This document shows positions 13,267-21,537 of a DNA stretch of 33,969 nucleotides, piece by piece. Position 1 is the first letter of the stretch. Each line of letters opens with the position of its first letter. Position numbers and translations under genes: made by a program. Where the stretch lies: positions 1 to 33,969 of the forward strand of contig JAPLLV010000026.1 in assembly GCA_026387405.1 (NCBI GenBank), in the 5' to 3' direction. Origin of the DNA: Candidatus Omnitrophota bacterium (lineage in GTDB: Bacteria; Omnitrophota; Gorgyraeia; Gygaellales; Profunditerraquicolaceae). The notes beneath the pieces were generated by a model that saw only the letters and a program-made list of their open reading frames with translations, searched no databases and was not told where the DNA came from.

Positions 13267-15026
13267 TCGTATCTTAACGCTTCGATGGGATCAAGTTGAG
13301 AGGCCTTGCGGGCCGGCCAGAGCCCGAACACGATACCTACCACCAGCGAAAATGTGGTAGCGAGGATCACTGAAGACATGGAGACCTTAACCGACCATCC
13401 GGCAAAAAAAGTAATAAGCACCGACACGCCCGCGCCCAGCATGACCCCCGAGATGCCTCCGAGAAATGACATCAATATAGATTCAATAAGAAACTGCACC
13501 ATGATATCTTTATTGGTCGCCCCTATTGCCTTACGCAACCCGATCTCGCGCGTGCGCTCAGTCACCGACACAAGCATGATATTCATGATGCCGATGCCTC
13601 CGACTAAGAGCGATATCGCGGCTATCGACCCCAATAACAAAGACATTGTTTTAGTGGTAGCCTCGAGCGTATTCTTGATATCGGACATATTGCGCAGCTG
13701 GAAAGAATCTTGCTCATCCTTTGTAACCAGATGGTGCAGCTTTATAATAAGTTTGGTTATCTCGTCCTGCGCCGCGTCCATTATTCCGGGGCTGGCTGCC
13801 TCCACGGAAATGGAATCGATGTATTCTTTCCCAAAGACCCGGTACATGGCGGTAGTGACCGGGATTATTACCGTGTCGTCCTGGTCGCGAAAACCCGCAG
13901 CCCCTTTGGCAGGCAGTATTCCGATGATCTTAAAGTTAATAAGGTTTATTTTTACGCTTTCACCGATAGGATCGGCATTTTCGAAAAGCTGCTGCACTAC
14001 TGTAGTGCCCAATACCGCGACCTTATCTCTCCTCGTCACCTCTTCATCGGTAAAAAACCTTCCCACTGCCGGAACCGCGGCGCGGATAGGCGCGTAATTA
14101 ACCCCTGCCCCTTCCACCTGCGTACTCCAGTTTTTATTCCCGTAAACCAACTGCCCCCTGCCGGTAACCGAGGGACTTACCCTTTTTGCAAAATCAGTAA
14201 GTTTTTCGATCGCCGCTACATCCTGGAAGGTAAAACGCGTTACCGCTCCTGCCCCCAGGGATACCCCATGGATCCTTGAGGAGCCGGGCATCACTATAAT
14301 AAGGTTTGATCCCAAAGAGGACAGCTGTTTTTCGATAGATTCTTTTGCCCCCTGCCCCACCGCAAGCATGGCGATGACCGCGGCCACGCCGATCAATATG
14401 CCAAGGATGGATAAAAAAGAACGCATCTTATGCGATATCATTGCTTGGCCGGCCTGGCCGAGATACTCTAAAAATTGGGTCTCTCTGGCCTTCCTCTCTT
14501 TTTTCGACAGCACCACATCAATGACTTTATCTGCCTGGCTTTCTTCGGATGAAACGGGTAGTTCGCCCTGTTTGGCGTCAGAAATTATTTTTCCGTCGAG
14601 GACCCGGATGACGCGCTTGGCGTGCACGGCCATTTCGCTTTCATGAGTGACCATGATAATAGTCTTACCTAAGGCGTTCAGCTCCTTGAGTATGCCGACT
14701 ATCTCTTCTTTACTTTTTGAATCGAGGTTTCCGGTAGGTTCATCCGCGAAAATTATCAACGGGTCATTGACTAAAGAACGGGCGATGGCTACGCGCTGCT
14801 GCTGATCAGGAAGATCGTTCAGCTTCTTTTTACCGAGATAATACTCTCCGGAATCCGGCCTATCCAACAGGCCCAGGACATGCATGAGCGTGGATTTACC
14901 GGAACCCGAAGGCCCCATGATCGCCACAAACTCACCCGCCGCGATCTTTAAAGAAACATCCTGCAGGGCCATAACTACCTCTGAGCCCATATGATAGATC
15001 TTGGAAATATGTTTTAACTCTATCAT
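13263..15026 (-). CDS. MacB-like ABC transporter, ATPase domain internally deleted
   Basis: This fused ATPase-permease (587 aa; intact MacB is ~650) belongs to the MacAB-TolC type. Walker A GPSGSGKS (38-45), Walker B LIIFADEPTGNLD (~90-102) and H-loop VTHE are present. After YYLGKKKLNDLPD the protein jumps to QQQRVAIARSL. About 70-75 residues holding the Q-loop, helical subdomain and LSGG signature are missing. The break is in frame. The remainder is intact: first helix, large periplasmic domain (IVMPGSSRIHG...), and three C-terminal helices with the TREIGLRKAIGA motif. Without the signature motif ATP hydrolysis should fail. Starts by ATGA overlap with the adaptor gene. Confidence 0.9.
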   Translation of the reverse strand: MIELKHISKIYHMGSEVVMALQDVSLKIAAGEFVAIMGPSGSGKSTLMHVLGLLDRPDSGEYYLGKKKLNDLPDQQQRVAIARSLVNDPLIIFADEPTGNLDSKSKEEIVGILKELNALGKTIIMVTHESEMAVHAKRVIRVLDGKIISDAKQGELPVSSEESQADKVIDVVLSKKERKARETQFLEYLGQAGQAMISHKMRSFLSILGILIGVAAVIAMLAVGQGAKESIEKQLSSLGSNLIIVMPGSSRIHGVSLGAGAVTRFTFQDVAAIEKLTDFAKRVSPSVTGRGQLVYGNKNWSTQVEGAGVNYAPIRAAVPAVGRFFTDEEVTRRDKVAVLGTTVVQQLFENADPIGESVKINLINFKIIGILPAKGAAGFRDQDDTVIIPVTTAMYRVFGKEYIDSISVEAASPGIMDAAQDEITKLIIKLHHLVTKDEQDSFQLRNMSDIKNTLEATTKTMSLLLGSIAAISLLVGGIGIMNIMLVSVTERTREIGLRKAIGATNKDIMVQFLIESILMSFLGGISGVMLGAGVSVLITFFAGWSVKVSMSSVILATTFSLVVGIVFGLWPARKASQLDPIEALRYE

Positions 15027-15979
15027 CTTCTTCTAGACGGCAAAAACGGATTGCTCCCCGCAGCGCTCGCTTTGGGAAGGGAAAATTTCTTTGACTTCAC
15101 GATTATTTGGTCATTCTCGGTAAGGCCTGAAATAACCTCTATATTCTTATCATCGGTGATCCCCAGCTCCACGCGCACCTTCACCGGTTCTTTCGCGTTT
15201 GGCTGCTGGAGTAAACAATAATTCTCCTTGTTTTTATAAACCGCGTCCACGGGTATTACCAGGATATCTTTCTTATCCTGCACCATAAAATTCACCGAGG
15301 TGTTCATGCCGGAACGGAAAAAAGGCGGGATTTCCTGCGGAAGCAGGTCAACCAGATAGATAGTGACGTTGTTGACAGTCTGCGACTCATAATAGATATG
15401 CTCGACTTTGGCCTTTATCTTTGTATCGGGGTACGCGTCGAGGGTGATCATGGCTTTCATATCCTCGGTGACTTTACCGATATCGGTCTCGTCTACCTGC
15501 GCCCGCACGATCAGGTGATCCGACAAGACTACCACGGCATCAGTGCTAGTGACTGTCTGCCCGGGCTGCGTAGTCGCCACGATCACCTCGCCGTCAATAG
15601 GAGCCAAGAGCGGGATCGGTTTATAAGTCTCCTGCCAATACTTCAAGACCTTCTCTCCCTTGCCTCTTGCGGCATCCAATAGGGCAGCCCTGTCAGTGGA
15701 ACTCATCCATGCCAGGATATCCCCGGTCTTTACCATTTCCCCTTCTTTGACTAAGATACTTTCAATCCTGCCGTTGACCGGGGGTTTTACTGCCAGGCGG
15801 TTTTTAGGCAGGACCGTGCCGGTGCAAGATATAAACGTCCTGATCGAACCTTTCACCGGCTGGATGACCTTTACCTCTTCAACAGAGGCTGCCTTCTGCC
15901 GTATCTTGAACAACCATATGCCTATGGCCGCCAGTATGACTATGCTTACTATAAATACGTAAAATTTTTTAGCCCGCAT
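15023..15979 (-). CDS. MacA-like periplasmic adaptor (HlyD/RND-MFP family)
   Basis: This 318-aa protein is anchored by one N-terminal helix (FYVFIVSIVILAAIGIWLF). It has a split lipoyl/barrel-sandwich domain (VKPPVNGRIESILVKEGEMVKTGDIL; LLAPIDGEVIVATTQPGQTV), a beta-barrel domain and a membrane-proximal domain ending IIVKSKK. The alpha-hairpin between the lipoyl halves is only ~35 residues (AALLDAARGKGEKVLKYWQET), much shorter than in MacA, so docking to TolC may differ. The gene sits between the TolC-like and MacB-like genes and overlaps both. Confidence 0.9.
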   Translation of the reverse strand: MRAKKFYVFIVSIVILAAIGIWLFKIRQKAASVEEVKVIQPVKGSIRTFISCTGTVLPKNRLAVKPPVNGRIESILVKEGEMVKTGDILAWMSSTDRAALLDAARGKGEKVLKYWQETYKPIPLLAPIDGEVIVATTQPGQTVTSTDAVVVLSDHLIVRAQVDETDIGKVTEDMKAMITLDAYPDTKIKAKVEHIYYESQTVNNVTIYLVDLLPQEIPPFFRSGMNTSVNFMVQDKKDILVIPVDAVYKNKENYCLLQQPNAKEPVKVRVELGITDDKNIEVISGLTENDQIIVKSKKFSLPKASAAGSNPFLPSRRR

Positions 15980-17267
15980 ATTCTAACGTCTCTCCTTTCG
16001 CCTGGATCCAATTGGCCTCGGCCGTTAAAGTATTAGCCTGGGCGCTGAGATACGCCTTCTTTGTATTCACCAGATCGTCTTCAATTATCGTCCAGTTATC
16101 AAACTGGATCAACCCCAGCGAATATTGCGCTTCGGCGATATTGGCGCGCTCAATGGCGGCAGCGAGGAATTTATTTTGCACTTCCTGCGTCTCCACGGCA
16201 TCTAAAAACGCTGCCCAGGTCTGCTGGAGCGCCAGGATGATACCGTCTTTGCCGCTGCGCTCATCCGCCTCCGCCTGATTAAAAATTGACTTTGCCTGGG
16301 CTACTTCCGCGGACCTTAGGCCACCTTCTAATAAAGGAAAGGATAGGGTCAGGCCGGCGCTCACCTCGCTATTGCGCGGGGGCCAGAGGGAGCTTGTCTT
16401 ATTCGCGCCCATATCAGCCGAAAGCTGCGGAAAGAAATTTGCTTTCGCAGCATTAATGCCGTAGGACGCAGCGTTCTTCTTGGCAATGAGCTTGCCTAAG
16501 GATGGATTATCCTCGGCCAAGACCTCAAAATCAGGCCTTTCCAGGCTTGAATCAACTACCGTAAATTCTCCTTTCACGCGTAACGCGGAAAATTTAGTCC
16601 TCCCTATTTCTTTAATCAGGTCTCTTTGGGCGACTTCAAGCTCCCTGTTAGCCTGCGCTATCTCAAATTCGGCCTGAGCCAGATTAGCCTCGGCGGTAAG
16701 CAAAGCCCCTCTATGCTCTATCCCGGATTGATAACGCAAGGTGATTAATTCTAAGTCGCTTCTCCTGATATTGTAAATTTGCTGAGTTATGTTCAATAAT
16801 TCCTGGATCTTTAGCAAATCTATAAAGGCAGTGCGCAGGCGCAGCCTTACCTCGGTTGAGGTAAATTTATAATTATACTGGGCGGCTTTTATGTTCTCCG
16901 CAGCGGTCTTGACGTTATTGAGCGTCTTGCGGCCGTCAAACAGCAATTGTGTCCCGGTTGCCCCATAGGTAAAAGAGTTAACGGTCTTTCTGGTTTTTTT
17001 CCCGGCAGTCGTAGTAGAAGTCCCGGTCCTGGAATAACCCGCGCTTGAATCAACCTGCGGCATGAGAGTGCTTGAGGTTATGGCTTTGGCAGCCTCAGTC
17101 TGTTTAACCGCCTCCTGGCTTGAGATCAGGTCCGGATGGTTCTTGGCTGCCTCTTTAACACAATCCTGCCAGGCGAGAGTTTCCTCGGCTGCGTGCACTT
17201 GCGCGTAAGAAGGTAAGATAATACCAAGAAATAATAGGATTATAACGAGCTTAACGGATTTAGGCAT
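15969..17267 (-). CDS. TolC-family outer-membrane efflux channel
   Basis: This 432-aa protein has a signal peptide (LVIILLFLGIILPSYAQVHA) and two repeated OEP halves. Features are the long heptad-rich helices (AAEETLAWQDCVKEAAKNHPDL; NPSLGKLIAKKNAASYGINAAKANFFPQLS) and the SAGLTLSFPLLEGG strand. It forms the outer-membrane duct of the tripartite pump with the adjacent adaptor and MacB-like protein. The 3' end overlaps the adaptor gene by 11 bp. Confidence 0.92.
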   Translation of the reverse strand: MPKSVKLVIILLFLGIILPSYAQVHAAEETLAWQDCVKEAAKNHPDLISSQEAVKQTEAAKAITSSTLMPQVDSSAGYSRTGTSTTTAGKKTRKTVNSFTYGATGTQLLFDGRKTLNNVKTAAENIKAAQYNYKFTSTEVRLRLRTAFIDLLKIQELLNITQQIYNIRRSDLELITLRYQSGIEHRGALLTAEANLAQAEFEIAQANRELEVAQRDLIKEIGRTKFSALRVKGEFTVVDSSLERPDFEVLAEDNPSLGKLIAKKNAASYGINAAKANFFPQLSADMGANKTSSLWPPRNSEVSAGLTLSFPLLEGGLRSAEVAQAKSIFNQAEADERSGKDGIILALQQTWAAFLDAVETQEVQNKFLAAAIERANIAEAQYSLGLIQFDNWTIIEDDLVNTKKAYLSAQANTLTAEANWIQAKGETLEYAG

Positions 17268-17274
17268 CTTTTGG

Positions 17275-17517
17275 CTACTTGCTTGCCGACACCCTGGCTT
17301 CTAATTTTGATATGAGCTTTCCGGCTTTATCCAAAAACTGGCTGAAATCCCTCGCGTGTATCAGGCTGATTATCTTTTTATCGAGCTTGGCAAAAACCAT
17401 GAGCTGATCTCCGGGTTTAATATTCAGGGCCTTGCGTAACACCGCGGGAATGACAAGCTGCCCTCTCTCCCCGATAGTTACCGAACCGTAAGCCCTGCCC
17501 TTAAGTATGGTATGCAT
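17275..17517 (-). CDS. SpoVT/AbrB-type DNA-binding regulator
   Basis: This ~80-aa protein has the swapped-hairpin AbrB fold: GSVTIGERGQLVIPAVLRKALNIKPGDQLMVF. A short helical tail follows. The track begins at GTG 17523, but that codon touches the GGGGAGG ribosome site. ATG at 17517 is 7 bases from it and is the better start. It is the first gene of the pump operon, 7 bp before the TolC-like gene, and probably autoregulates it. An antitoxin role (MazE-like) is less likely because no toxin gene follows. Confidence 0.88.
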   Translation of the reverse strand: MHTILKGRAYGSVTIGERGQLVIPAVLRKALNIKPGDQLMVFAKLDKKIISLIHARDFSQFLDKAGKLISKLEARVSASK

Positions 17518-17524
17518 ATACACA

Positions 17525-17531
17525 CCTCCCC
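17525..17531 (-). promoter_or_regulatory. Strong ribosome binding site that sets the AbrB start
   Basis: On the minus strand GGGGAGG is 7 bases before ATG 17517 and only 1 base before the GTG chosen in the ORF track, so it supports the ATG start. Confidence 0.75.
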
Positions 17532-17586
17532 ATATTTGTATGAAATGTATGAGAAAGAGTATATATCATATCTTTCCAATTGTCAA
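17532..17586 (-). promoter_or_regulatory. Near-consensus sigma-70 promoter with direct-repeat operator
   Basis: On the minus strand TTGACA (17586-17581), a 17-base spacer, and TATACT (17563-17558) form a near-perfect housekeeping promoter for the AbrB-TolC-MacAB-MFS operon. Downstream, CATACATTTCATACA repeats a CATACA unit around the expected transcript start. This is a good candidate binding site for the AbrB-type regulator. Confidence 0.82.
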
Positions 17587-17591
17587 TTATT

Positions 17592-18521
17592 TTAATCGGG
17601 ATTTTGATAATAATTGTAGGTGAGCAATGCTATATCGGATATGAATCTCTTGGCGGATCTGGCAAACCTGTCTTCGTGTTTAGCTAAAACACAGATCAAA
17701 AAATTACCTTTATCGGTATAAACTATCCCCACGTCATGACAGACGTGGCGCTCAAGCCCTGTCTTATGAGCGATAAAAGTCCCGTTCTTAGGGAGTTTCC
17801 TGGGGATGCGGTCGTTGATCTTCTGCTGCCCGAGCAGCTGGAGGCACTCTTCAGATACGTCTTTGTTTAATAGATCGTTGTGATACATCCTCTCCAAAAG
17901 AAGGGCCATATCTTGCGCGGTGGTATAATTCTCTTCTCCTTCGCTCCTTTCTTTGAAATCCATCATCTTGCGGGCCAGATTCGTGCTTTTTAAACCCATT
18001 TTCTTAAAATAGCCGTTCAGCGCGTCGAATCCCACCAGGTCTATCAGCAGGTTTGCGGCGGTATTATCGCTTTGAGTGATCATCGGCTTAAGCAGCTCTT
18101 TTACCGTAAAGACCGACCCCGAAGGTACGTCTCCCAGCGCTCTTGAGCCGGAGACTCTTTGTGAATTCTTAAGGCTCGCGGTATCCTCTAAGCTTATCTT
18201 GCCGTCCTGCGCCGCATAAAAACAGGAAAGCATAATAGGAATTTTCACCAGGCTTGCGGCGGGGATCAAGGTATCCTTGTTAAAGGCGATCTCCCACTCC
18301 GAATCCAGATCTTCGACTACTATGCCTGCCGTACCCCTGAAATTAACGACTTTATGTTCTATGGCCTTTTTTAAATTCTCCCACTTGTCCTTCCTTATTT
18401 TTAACAGTGTTTGTTCTTTTGTAAGCTCCCGGTATTTTCCATACATTTTATATGAAAAGAATGCCCCGCCGGAGCAAGCGGTAATTAAGATAACCGTCAA
18501 AATAATTATTTTTCTTTTCAT
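17592..18521 (-). CDS. Class A beta-lactamase-fold serine hydrolase, membrane-anchored
   Basis: This 309-aa exported enzyme has an N-terminal anchor (IIILTVILITACSGGAFFSY) that also contains a Cys in a lipobox-like setting. The penicillin-recognition motifs are all present: SLVK (S-x-x-K), SDN (in QSDNTAANL) and HKTG. The omega-loop region reads MMDFKERSEGEENYTT, with glutamates but not the exact class A ExxLN pattern. It could be a beta-lactamase or a peptidoglycan-active or other hydrolase; true resistance activity is unproven. Two exported proteins lie immediately upstream in the same direction. Confidence 0.85.
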   Translation of the reverse strand: MKRKIIILTVILITACSGGAFFSYKMYGKYRELTKEQTLLKIRKDKWENLKKAIEHKVVNFRGTAGIVVEDLDSEWEIAFNKDTLIPAASLVKIPIMLSCFYAAQDGKISLEDTASLKNSQRVSGSRALGDVPSGSVFTVKELLKPMITQSDNTAANLLIDLVGFDALNGYFKKMGLKSTNLARKMMDFKERSEGEENYTTAQDMALLLERMYHNDLLNKDVSEECLQLLGQQKINDRIPRKLPKNGTFIAHKTGLERHVCHDVGIVYTDKGNFLICVLAKHEDRFARSAKRFISDIALLTYNYYQNPD

Positions 18522-18534
18522 ATGATAAGGTATT

Positions 18535-19143
18535 CTATTTCTCTTGAAATAATTTCTGCAGTTTAGCTTCCGCCTGATGCAAAGATCTCTGTATCGCTGC
18601 CTTGTCCTCTCCGAAAATCTCTGCGTTACATTTTTCTAAAAGCGCGGAGCATCCCGGATCATCCATTAGTTCCTCAAGGGACCTTTGCGGAAGATTCTTT
18701 TTAAGAAAACCCACCAGGTCCTGGAAGGATCTACTGCCTTCCATTTTCCTGAAGGCAGCTTCAACCCTGGAAGGGCTTTCCATTGAGCCGGGGTCCTGAA
18801 ATAGAATAGCCGCAGCCGTAGATTTTGCATCAAAGGTTAAGCTTCGCGGACCTCCGGGTAAAACTATCATAAGCGCGCGGGTCGTTTTCCTGTCATCTTT
18901 TACCGCGAGCTTCTGCGGGCCGTGATCAGAGATCGTGGTTACAAAATCCCCTTCCCCGCTGACAGGAGAGCCTTTATTGTTATCCCATAAAGAAAAAATA
19001 TAAAGCCCGTTACCGCCTATATCTCTTATGTTCACGCTGCCTCCGGCCTTGATAAGCCTTAAGGCATTATCCGCCGCAGCCCGATCTCTTAAGGCCGCCG
19101 CAAAAGATAATATTAATACCAGCAAAAGGAATGTTTTTTTCAT
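18535..19143 (-). CDS. Exported protein of unknown function
   Basis: The track starts at 19158, but Met6 (MKKTFLLLVLILSFAAALRDRAAA) begins a classic signal peptide, so 19143 is the likely start. The mature part has a beta-rich N-terminal region (SVNIRDIGGNGLYIFSLWDN) and an alpha-helical, charged C-terminus with a coiled-coil-like tail (HQAEAKLQKLFQEK). No family is recognised. It lies 13 bp before the serine hydrolase gene, so the two may be co-expressed. Ribosome sites are weak for both starts. Confidence 0.7.
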   Translation of the reverse strand: MKKTFLLLVLILSFAAALRDRAAADNALRLIKAGGSVNIRDIGGNGLYIFSLWDNNKGSPVSGEGDFVTTISDHGPQKLAVKDDRKTTRALMIVLPGGPRSLTFDAKSTAAAILFQDPGSMESPSRVEAAFRKMEGSRSFQDLVGFLKKNLPQRSLEELMDDPGCSALLEKCNAEIFGEDKAAIQRSLHQAEAKLQKLFQEK

Positions 19144-19196
19144 ATTATAGGAAAACATAGGATAATCAGCTATACTACTGCGAAAATCGCTTGAAG

Positions 19197-20441
19197 TTAT
19201 CGCTGAAGGCGATTTTCTTGTTTAACCAAACGGATGTCGTCTATGATCGCGTCCTCGCCGTCACAAGCAGGAGAGGTGGTCTGGCTAAGCCGGACATGCC
19301 CTCCACCGTGATCCTCAAACCTGATGACCACGGTCTGGCCCTTATAGCGCGACAGATCCGCGGTTTCAGTGCCCCATTCCCCGCTGTAAAGTTTCTCATA
19401 CACCGTATCAACGCCGGATGCGCCCTTAACAATCACCCTCAAGAGCCCATCGCTCCATAGCTTGTCCTGCTCGCTATATAAGGCGCTGTGGCGTAAAAAC
19501 TGCATCTCCACCTTGTCCCAGCCAGGCAGGGCTATTTTTTTCTCCATCCAGCTGAACTTATCCCCTCCCCAATTACAGGCAGGAATGACTACCGCGCCTT
19601 TTCTTCCGTAACTATCCGCCTGCCATAGGCAATCAGCGCTCCAGTTTTCGGAAGAACCGGTGATCCAACCGTCCAAGTCTTTTTCGAACGACCACTGCGT
19701 CCTATTGTCAGCCGGTTCCTTGGCCGCATTATTAAGAGGCGTTTTAAATTTCAGGTCCTCTTTGGGCGTTGCCTCCATCGTATCGCCGGATTTAAGGGTT
19801 ACCGCGAAGATCTCTGAAAAAGGACGATCACTAAGCCAGCTGTCGGTAACCAGGATATCCCTTACCGGAACCGCCGGACGGGAGTTGGTAAAGCTTATGT
19901 GGAGCATACTGCAATCTTTGCGTACCGGATTATTGCCTTTACACCTGACCCTGGCCCCATCCTTAGACCATTCCATCGGATCCAGGTGAAACCAATCCCA
20001 GAAGACAGGTACGGAAAGAGATTTATAGACGCCGTCCTGATAGGCAAAGATAACGCTGACAACTGAGTAAAAATAATTGTCTCCGTATAAACGCAGCAGC
20101 TTATCGTGCTCATAGCTGTTGCCGAAATTGCCTCCTGCCAGGAAATGCAGCTCATCCACCTTCATGCCTGAGCGTATCGGCACGGAGAACATATTATTAC
20201 CTTCAAGGTTAAGCCTCCCGTAATCATTCCAGCCGTCCGCTCCCCGCACCAGGAATTCAATCCCGTCGTAAGTCAGGTATTTGCTGGTAAACTTATTCGC
20301 CCCCGCGGCCGTTGCGCTAAAACTATCCCTGGTATTCTTCGTAAGAAAATAGAAATTATCCTGCTTTTCCCATTGCCCCGCAGCCTGTGACACGGCCAGG
20401 GGATAAAAGATCATCAATACGGCATACAATAATCTTTTCAC
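19197..20441 (-). CDS. Exported beta-sandwich protein, unknown (carbohydrate-binding-like)
   Basis: The track starts at 20486, but a GTG at 20441 follows CAGGAGAAGCA, a good ribosome site. It gives a clean signal peptide, KRLLYAVLMIFYPLAVSQA. The mature protein (~395 aa) is rich in Trp, Tyr, Asp and Gly. It has a domain with RADGW-like strands (residues ~60-220) and a C-terminal jelly-roll-like domain (WSFEKDLDGWITGSSENW ... EDAIIDDIRLV) of the kind seen in carbohydrate-binding modules. No catalytic motif is recognised. Its position after the zinc-ribbon protein and type II secretion genes makes it a possible secretion substrate; that is speculation from context. Confidence 0.72.
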   Translation of the reverse strand: MKRLLYAVLMIFYPLAVSQAAGQWEKQDNFYFLTKNTRDSFSATAAGANKFTSKYLTYDGIEFLVRGADGWNDYGRLNLEGNNMFSVPIRSGMKVDELHFLAGGNFGNSYEHDKLLRLYGDNYFYSVVSVIFAYQDGVYKSLSVPVFWDWFHLDPMEWSKDGARVRCKGNNPVRKDCSMLHISFTNSRPAVPVRDILVTDSWLSDRPFSEIFAVTLKSGDTMEATPKEDLKFKTPLNNAAKEPADNRTQWSFEKDLDGWITGSSENWSADCLWQADSYGRKGAVVIPACNWGGDKFSWMEKKIALPGWDKVEMQFLRHSALYSEQDKLWSDGLLRVIVKGASGVDTVYEKLYSGEWGTETADLSRYKGQTVVIRFEDHGGGHVRLSQTTSPACDGEDAIIDDIRLVKQENRLQR

Positions 20442-20493
20442 TGCTTCTCCTGTCATGCAATTCATTACCCGATTCACCCGCATCATAAAACAG

Positions 20494-21006
20494 TTAAGGA
20501 TTATTAAATTGCGAGATCAGCCCGTAATATTGCTTGAAAGACTTCATGGCATTATTAAATAAAGAGCCTAAATACCAGCTTAAAATAATAACTATTATAG
20601 TTACGACCAGCTTAGTTTTGCGGCTAAAACGGGGATTTAACCAAACCAACGGCAAGGCGAACGGGCCTACGCACAGAAAAGCAACAACTATCCGGGAAGT
20701 TTTAAAATACCACGGGGTCTCTTGAGGTTTCTCTTGCAGCATCTCCCCGCAATATCTGCACTTTATTGCTTCATCTTGTATTTCTTCGGCGCAATAAGGA
20801 CATTTTTTTGTTGTGCCGCGCTGCTTCTCTTCTGCCGGCATATCAACAGGCCCTTTTTCTCTCCCCTCCGTCTTCTCAATAGAGATCACAAATAAACCCT
20901 GCTCCTGTAATTTCTTTACGGCATCTTCTTCATCCCGGGCTTCAATTGTGCCGTCCTTGCCTATTCCCTTTGCGTCTCTTGCGCGATATTCAAAAATTAG
21001 GCTCAT
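20494..21006 (-). CDS. GspF-N-like / zinc-ribbon / two-helix membrane fusion protein
   Basis: This 170-aa protein combines three parts. Residues 1-45 (FEYRARDAKGIGKDGTIEARDEEDAVKKLQEQGLFVISI) closely resemble the extreme N-terminus of GspF/PilC. Residues ~68-92 hold a zinc ribbon (CPYCAEEIQDEAIKCRYCGE). The C-terminal half has two membrane helices (~105-127 and ~133-150). A GGAGAG ribosome site precedes the ATG. It directly follows gspG in the same direction and may tether to or regulate the secretion platform. No function is known to me. Confidence 0.75.
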   Translation of the reverse strand: MSLIFEYRARDAKGIGKDGTIEARDEEDAVKKLQEQGLFVISIEKTEGREKGPVDMPAEEKQRGTTKKCPYCAEEIQDEAIKCRYCGEMLQEKPQETPWYFKTSRIVVAFLCVGPFALPLVWLNPRFSRKTKLVVTIIVIILSWYLGSLFNNAMKSFKQYYGLISQFNNP

Positions 21007-21020
21007 ATTCTCTCCAAGAA

Positions 21021-21044
21021 AAAACTCTCCCCCGATAAATGGGG
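21021..21044 (-). terminator. Weak terminator or attenuator after gspG
   Basis: On the minus strand CCCC-ATTTATC-GGGGG is followed by GAGAGTTTTTT. The stem is short, so the call is tentative. It sits between gspG and the zinc-ribbon gene and just before the latter's ribosome site. Confidence 0.3.
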
Positions 21045-21129
21045 ACGGTGGAAAACTGACTGGGGTATATTTTCTTACTTCGCAGGTGAGCTTAGACGCA
21101 CACTCGAAGAAGACACGGCGGGTTTTGAA

Positions 21130-21537
21130 TTACTTTTCCCAATTACCAATATCATCTGAGCTCTCTACGCCATCTTTACCAAGAGAAGATAAGTCGTAAT
21201 CTTGCGGGCGGTGCGTTCCGGGGCTCTTATACAGATACACTTTTCCCCATGGATCAAGCGGCTTTTTTTCCAGATAAGGCCCTTTCCAATTCTTGGCGGA
21301 AGAAGGAGCGGCCAATAAAGCATCAAGCCCCTCTTCTGTAGTAGGAAAGGCCCCATTGTCTATTTCGTAAAGCTTCAAAGCGGTAGCAACGTTTAGATCG
21401 ACATCCGCCTTGGCGACCGCGTCTCTTGCCTGCTCTGAACGGCCTGCCATCCTGGGCACAACCATAGCTACCAGGATACCAATGATAATTACCACCAACA
21501 TCAACTCTACCAAGGTAAAACCTTTATGCTTTATCAT
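21130..21537 (-). CDS. gspG: Type II secretion major pseudopilin GspG
   Basis: The start at ATG 21537 (MIKHKGFTLVELMLVV) overlaps the gspK stop by ATGA and is preferred to the track start at 21549. The protein has the short prepilin leader cut before FTLVE, a hydrophobic N-helix, and a C-terminal globular domain with the GspG hallmarks GPYLEKKPLDPWGKVYLYKSPG and YDLSSLGKDG. GspG forms the piston-like pseudopilus in the periplasm. It is the last secretion gene in transcription order. Confidence 0.94.
   Translation of the reverse strand: MIKHKGFTLVELMLVVIIIGILVAMVVPRMAGRSEQARDAVAKADVDLNVATALKLYEIDNGAFPTTEEGLDALLAAPSSAKNWKGPYLEKKPLDPWGKVYLYKSPGTHRPQDYDLSSLGKDGVESSDDIGNWEK

Noticed and set aside
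13306-14279. Two long plus-strand ORFs (263 and 189 aa)
   Set aside because: Both are opposite the MacB permease region and have low-complexity, shadow-like composition.
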